This document shows, one piece after another, positions 6,936-9,787 of a stretch of 9,787 nucleotides of DNA (within the stretch, counting starts at the first letter, position 1; every line of letters starts with the position of its first letter). A program made the position numbers and the translations under genes. The notes beneath the pieces are model-generated. The model worked only from the letters and a program-made list of their open reading frames with translations. It had not been told where the DNA came from and did no database searches. Source of the DNA: Methanosarcinales archaeon (lineage in GTDB: Archaea; Halobacteriota; Methanosarcinia; Methanosarcinales; Methanogasteraceae); the NCBI GenBank assembly GCA_012961645.1, contig DTYY01000322.1:1-9787 (forward strand). Reading direction: 5' to 3'.

Positions 6936-8246
6936 TTATGACATTCCATGACCCGAACCTGCATCTCCAATTATTATCATGTACTCGAACTCCTCGACAT
7001 ATTGCGGGAGTATCCCGAGCTTCCAGTCTCCGGCTGCGCCATCAGCGGTGTAGCGCTCGATATATTTGGTGCGCCCCTCATCATACATTCCGCTGCTTTC
7101 AATCTCCCATGGCGGGAGGCAGTCGCTTTCGCCGAGATTGACCGAGCCATGATGGGCAGCCATCGTACGGGTCAGTACCACATCCTCTCCGTTGGGTCCC
7201 TCGAGTGTCACATCAAAGGACGGCTCCTCATCCTCACCGCTTCCGCTGCTTCCGCCCCCGCACGTATCATACCGGTACTGCTCCGACGTAACCTCGATTG
7301 TGATGGGTGCGGCGATCTCTGTGGTGAATTCCTTTATGAAATGCTCTGTCGGCTGCGTCCACACATAAAAGCTCAGATGAACCATTCTATCCCATTCGTC
7401 AAGGGATGAATCGTTGAAATTCAGGTCGATTCCGCCTTCGTAGTTCCCTTTCGCACCTGCGGGTACCAGAAGGTGCACATCAACCGTGGCGGTTCCACCT
7501 GCCGGTACAACCGATGGTGCGTCTATCGTGATCGCATCGTCCTCGAATGCCGGCGACGTCATCTCATACCCGTACCATCGCTCCTTCTCAAGCTTCGGAT
7601 CGATCTTGACATCTTCCTTACCAGTATTCTTCAGATGGATCACGTAATCGTAGCCCTTACCTGACTCAACCCTGTCACGGATGTAGGATGGCTGCATCTG
7701 TATCGTAGGCGGCTTCCACACGCTGACATACATGTCGAGCGCATTGATGTACTGTGGATATGGTGACGGGTATGGTGTCGGCATCACCTCGTCAGTGAAT
7801 GCGACCTGCGTGTTGTAGTGCCCGCGCTCGGCATCCTCAGGAATTTCCACCCTGATTGTGAACTCTTCACTGGAATCGATCCCAAGTTCTGCAGCCGTTG
7901 GGGTTATGGTGATCCAGTCCGGATCGAATACGTACTCGTTGTAGGGCTGGTCTTTGAATGCAGGGGTCAGTGATACCGTCTTGTTGTCCATATTTGTCAC
8001 TTTCACAGTGAATTCGTCACTCTCGCCAGGCATCAGATCCATACCATTGTGTCGCGGACTGATCTGGAGTTTTGTGAAGTTCATCTCCAACAGATCTTCT
8101 GGTGGTGTCAGACCTTCTGGTGTTGGTTCAGGTACCAGAATCGGCACTGGAACTGTTGCTGCTACTGCCGGTACGCCTACTGTGATGATCAGCAGGAGCG
8201 TTAGCGTCAGCAGAGTGCTTACTGTTCTATGTGTTTTTTCTTTCAT
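6936..8246 (-). CDS. Secreted Ig-like beta-sandwich protein of unknown function, paralogue 1
   Basis: A protein of 436 residues and first gene of the operon. There is a signal peptide at 1-30 (MKEKTHRTVSTLLTLTLLLI, then ITVGVPAVAA), then a proline-rich stretch at 31-50 (VPEPTPEGLTPPED). The first Ig-like domain is at about 55-178 (MNFTKLQISPRHNGMDLMPG), the linker VMPTPYPSPYPQYIN at 154-168, and the second Ig-like domain at about 180-297 with the same ITIDAPSVVPAGG block at 239-251. The C-terminal domain at about 299-428 contains a Gly/Ser-rich insertion (CGGGSSGSGEDEE) and ends EYMIIIG. Cys329 and Cys376 match Cys332 and Cys375 of the downstream copy. Both copies share YTADGAAGDW exactly. 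The start is ATG 8244-8246 with AGGAGG eight bases upstream. No catalytic motif or membrane anchor is seen. It may be an envelope or extracellular matrix component; function unknown. Confidence 0.85.
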   Translation of the reverse strand: MKEKTHRTVSTLLTLTLLLIITVGVPAVAATVPVPILVPEPTPEGLTPPEDLLEMNFTKLQISPRHNGMDLMPGESDEFTVKVTNMDNKTVSLTPAFKDQPYNEYVFDPDWITITPTAAELGIDSSEEFTIRVEIPEDAERGHYNTQVAFTDEVMPTPYPSPYPQYINALDMYVSVWKPPTIQMQPSYIRDRVESGKGYDYVIHLKNTGKEDVKIDPKLEKERWYGYEMTSPAFEDDAITIDAPSVVPAGGTATVDVHLLVPAGAKGNYEGGIDLNFNDSSLDEWDRMVHLSFYVWTQPTEHFIKEFTTEIAAPITIEVTSEQYRYDTCGGGSSGSGEDEEPSFDVTLEGPNGEDVVLTRTMAAHHGSVNLGESDCLPPWEIESSGMYDEGRTKYIERYTADGAAGDWKLGILPQYVEEFEYMIIIGDAGSGHGMS

Positions 8247-8254
8247 TGTGTTGT

Positions 8255-8260
8255 CCTCCT
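8255..8260 (-). promoter_or_regulatory. Strong ribosome binding site of paralogue 1
   Basis: A perfect AGGAGG eight bases before ATG 8244-8246. It implies efficient initiation on a leadered transcript, in contrast to the near-leaderless phospholipase gene next door. Confidence 0.8.
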
Positions 8261-8271
8261 ATTTTGTTCTG

Positions 8272-8293
8272 ATTCGTCGATATATCGACAAAT
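8272..8293. promoter_or_regulatory. Palindrome in the leader of the surface-protein operon (operator candidate)
   Basis: GTCGATATATCGAC at 8276-8289 is a perfect 14-bp palindrome. One mismatched pair and then three more complementary bases on each side (ATT...AAT) extend it to 8272-8293. It lies just downstream of the expected transcription start (about 8297), between TATA box and ribosome binding site, where an archaeal repressor would block the polymerase. It could instead act as an RNA hairpin. Confidence 0.5.
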
Positions 8294-8297
8294 GTAA
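8288..8297. repeat. 10-bp direct repeat, copy 1
   Basis: ACAAATGTAA, identical to 8371-8380. It overlaps the expected transcription start of the surface-protein operon and the edge of the palindrome. In AT-rich DNA a 10-mer repeat may be chance. Confidence 0.3.
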
Positions 8298-8318
8298 TTT
8301 ATCATGTGTGCACCTTGT

Positions 8319-8332
8319 TATTTAAAACTTTC
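8319..8332 (-). promoter_or_regulatory. TATA box and BRE of the surface-protein operon
   Basis: On the minus strand AGAAAG precedes TTTTAAATA (TATA box at 8319-8327). The expected start is about 25 bases on, near 8297, leaving a leader of about 50 nt before ATG 8246. Confidence 0.6.
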
Positions 8333-8367
8333 TGTTTATCGAAATGAATTATAATCTAATGCAAAAC

Positions 8368-8381
8368 CTTACAAATGTAAG
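8368..8381. repeat. Inverted repeat containing the second 10-bp copy
   Basis: CTTACA-AA-TGTAAG has 6-bp arms. It contains ACAAATGTAA at 8371-8380, the second copy of the repeat at 8288-8297, about 45 bp upstream of the operon TATA box. A regulator binding pair around the promoter is possible. Confidence 0.35.
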
Positions 8382-8460
8382 TAGCGCCCGACCGAAAAGA
8401 TGGGAGACAGTCAAAGCTCGCGGCTATGGCTGACGAAACGCCGACGAACCACCCTTCTAC
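8381..8460. other. GC-rich intergenic stretch of unknown nature
   Basis: About 80 bp of GC-rich sequence between the AT-rich promoter of the surface-protein operon and the stop codon of the phospholipase gene. It contains GACGAA twice, 11 bp apart (8432-8437 and 8443-8448). The plus strand can be read as a short peptide tail (AAMADETPTNHPST, stop at 8462-8464) without a credible start in that frame. It may be the 3' untranslated region of the phospholipase transcript, a small RNA, or the remnant of a lost gene. I do not recognise it. Confidence 0.3.
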
Positions 8461-9435
8461 TTAACCGATCCCTGTGTGCCTGTGTTCTGCATCCTGCAGG
8501 ATCATGAGCGCATCCAGCGATGTTACGCTACCGTCTCTGTTCATGTCTGCATCGTCGTTGTACTCTCCGCTTGCCGCCATCCGGAGCGCCAGCAAAGCAT
8601 CTGCCGCTGTGATCTGACCGTCTCTGTTGAGATCGCCGCGCTGATCATTGCATGCCTCGTTGTAGAGCGCGTGCAGGACATCAGCAACAGCGTTGACCGC
8701 AAGGTTGAGTGATTCACCACACTCATCCATGAACCCGGGATCGCTCCAGTTGTAGTGCGAGTCCATCCACGCGCACCCGCGCCCCTCTGAATCGGCGTCA
8801 AACGTTGTATCGTTCGCCACCAGGACGGTTGCATAGTACGCGGTCACCTCATCCAGTGACCCGTCAAACCTGATGTACGGATCGAATGCTTCTGATACGT
8901 AGCCGTCTGTTCTGCGCTGCACATAGCCCTCATAGTCGCTGTGATGAACCTCTGCACCCCAGTCGGTCTTTGCGCCCATCACGTGCCCGAAGACCGCCAC
9001 ATCGGCGATGTAGTGCGTCATAATTCCGGCGTGCTTCGATGCGTTCATGCGATCGCCTGCCTTCAGAAGAGCCAGTGTGTCGTTGTAGATCTCCTGTGCC
9101 CTCACCGCCGACACATCGTCCATCAGACTGCCGTTTTGGTAGAAATAAACGTGGTGTCTGGCTGTGTCGCCTATACCATCCTCAGGACGCGGGTTGTCAG
9201 GAAGCTCCGTACCATATAGATACCAGTTGAGGTTATCATCTATATACTGCTTCTCATTTGCTGGCAAAAAGTCAAGTGCGTGCTCTGCGATCCAGTCATG
9301 TGTGCCGTAACTGACATCTCCTGAATCACTGCTGTATCCGCCATTTGACCATGCACTTACAGGGGCGCAGCCACACGAAATTAGTGCAGCTGAAACAGTT
9401 GCGATTATGTATATATATTGTTTTGCGTTATACAT
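8461..9435 (-). CDS. Secreted zinc-dependent phospholipase C-like protein with C-terminal dockerin
   Basis: A protein of 324 residues. There is a signal peptide at 1-28 with cleavage predicted at VSA|W, making Trp29 the first mature residue; in Bacillus and Clostridium zinc phospholipases C the mature N-terminal Trp is itself a zinc ligand. The other ligands line up with family spacing: His46, Asp80 and His94 (14 apart), His141-x3-Asp145-x5-His151, and His165-x3-Glu169. A dockerin type I module at about 267-316 has two calcium-binding repeats (DLNRDGQITAADALLAL and DMNRDGSVTSLDALMIL). Expected activity: hydrolysis of phospholipid or another phosphodiester outside the cell; the substrate is unknown. 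The dockerin implies docking to a cohesin protein not in this window. ATG 9433-9435 is chosen because a TTG at 9459 lies upstream of the expected transcription start. LISC at 18-21 is a weaker, alternative lipobox. Confidence 0.85.
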   Translation of the reverse strand: MYNAKQYIYIIATVSAALISCGCAPVSAWSNGGYSSDSGDVSYGTHDWIAEHALDFLPANEKQYIDDNLNWYLYGTELPDNPRPEDGIGDTARHHVYFYQNGSLMDDVSAVRAQEIYNDTLALLKAGDRMNASKHAGIMTHYIADVAVFGHVMGAKTDWGAEVHHSDYEGYVQRRTDGYVSEAFDPYIRFDGSLDEVTAYYATVLVANDTTFDADSEGRGCAWMDSHYNWSDPGFMDECGESLNLAVNAVADVLHALYNEACNDQRGDLNRDGQITAADALLALRMAASGEYNDDADMNRDGSVTSLDALMILQDAEHRHTGIG

Positions 9436-9463
9436 ATTAATCCAGGAGTCTGGTCCCAAAATA

Positions 9464-9476
9464 GTTATATACTTTT
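9464..9476 (-). promoter_or_regulatory. TATA box of the phospholipase gene
   Basis: AAAAG followed by TATATAAC on the minus strand. A start about 25 bases from the box centre falls near 9442, only about 5-10 nt before ATG 9435. No Shine-Dalgarno is seen, so the mRNA is probably leaderless or nearly so. Confidence 0.6.
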
Positions 9477-9481
9477 ATCAA

Positions 9482-9496
9482 ATGCCATTTTGGCAT
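9482..9496. promoter_or_regulatory. Inverted repeat upstream of the phospholipase promoter
   Basis: ATGCCA-TTT-TGGCAT, perfect 6-bp arms with a 3-bp spacer, about ten bases upstream of the TATA box. It fits a dimeric regulator site. It could also mark the end region of the adjacent insertion sequence. Confidence 0.45.
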
Positions 9497-9542
9497 CGAT
9501 GACCAAAACTCCTTGGTGGATTAAACCGTAACTCTTCCCATT
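9497..9542. mobile_element. Probable end region of the insertion sequence
   Basis: Non-coding DNA between the transposase stop codon and the phospholipase promoter. The element end must fall here or slightly beyond, but no terminal repeat or target duplication can be demonstrated. It contains a weak CCAA/TTGG inverted repeat at about 9503-9516. Confidence 0.3.
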
Positions 9543-9787
9543 TTACGTAATAGGTATACTCAACTTTTCCATCATATCCTTTGTTTTCTTTGGTATTTCG
9601 GCGGTAACCCATCGATTCTGTATTTTAAGCCTGTATGCTCGTGATAGATGAAGAAGGACATCATCCGGGAACGGTCTTTTCAGGAGCGAATTATCCGCAA
9701 GAAGTCTATAAATCCTGTAATAAAAAAAACAGAGCAACGAAGTTTATGAACATCCAGCCTTCCATCTGATAATCATCCCTCATATAT
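9543..9787 (-). pseudogene. C-terminal part of an IS4/IS1634-type transposase, frameshifted and cut by the window edge
   Basis: Reading inward from the right edge, one frame gives YMRDDYQMEGWMFINFVALF, a conserved block after the catalytic core in transposases of this type, and then stops at LLQDL. The +1 frame continues FYYRIYRLLADNSLLKRPF, then PDDVLLHLSRAYRLKIQNRW and EIPKKTKDMMEKLSIPIT to TAA 9543-9545, the usual tail of the same family. The change occurs in eight T (A-run 9722-9729 on the plus strand); seven would give one open frame. The N-terminal part and DDE residues lie outside the window, so activity cannot be judged. No terminal inverted repeat can be assigned with only one end visible. 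The family assignment is from recalled similarity. Confidence 0.7.

Noticed and set aside
6920..6970. ATG 6970 as start of paralogue 2
   Set aside because: It overlaps the previous gene and adds a polar extension before the signal peptide; GGAGG supports ATG 6922.
8381..8464. Tail of a TnpB-like gene with guide RNA end
   Set aside because: The peptide AAMADETPTNHPST gave a vague resemblance only; no zinc-finger or RuvC part is present and I cannot support the assignment.
9433..9459. TTG start at 9459 for the phospholipase gene
   Set aside because: It lies between the TATA box and the expected transcription start near 9442, so it would not be on the mRNA; ATG 9435 also gives a cleaner signal peptide.

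Overview
The window looks archaeal. The evidence is TATA boxes with purine-rich BRE-like flanks (about 8319-8327 and 9464-9472, minus strand), strong GGAGG-type ribosome binding sites, secreted proteins dense in N-glycosylation sequons, and families typical of Methanosarcinia/ANME/Syntrophoarchaeia-like Halobacteriota: beta-sandwich surface proteins fused to multiheme cytochromes, and dockerin-tagged secreted enzymes. The exact lineage cannot be fixed from this window. The theme throughout is the cell envelope: every intact gene encodes a secreted, lipid-anchored or membrane-anchored protein.

Left half, plus strand (1-4908): a very large gene runs in from the left edge. It reads as FN3-like, Ig-like and PKD-like surface domains (1-1851), then after a frame change near 1792-1796 as more beta-sandwich domains and a 17-heme cytochrome region (1830-4466). 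The frame change falls inside one domain, at an A-run, so the two reading frames are best seen as one broken or mis-assembled gene. A small N-terminally anchored cytochrome (4468-4908) follows at once and carries an unusual CxCH site besides two CxxCH sites. Together they look like an extracellular electron-transfer module. A possible terminator lies at 4928-4963.

Middle, minus strand (8246 to 5012): an apparent three-gene operon, with two paralogous secreted proteins of unknown function (436 and 429 aa, 13 bp apart) followed by a small putative lipoprotein. It has a TATA box, a 14-bp perfect palindrome in the predicted leader, and a GC-rich hairpin with a T-rich tract between genes two and three.

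Right, minus strand: a secreted zinc-dependent phospholipase C-like protein with a C-terminal dockerin (8461-9435), with a near-leaderless promoter and an inverted repeat just upstream. The window ends in the C-terminal part of an IS4/IS1634-type transposase, interrupted by a frame change in a run of eight T.

The unusual points are the split giant cytochrome, the AT-rich block inside it, the CxCH site, the PLC-dockerin fusion, the duplicated unknown surface proteins with operator-like palindromes, and an unexplained GC-rich stretch at 8381-8460.
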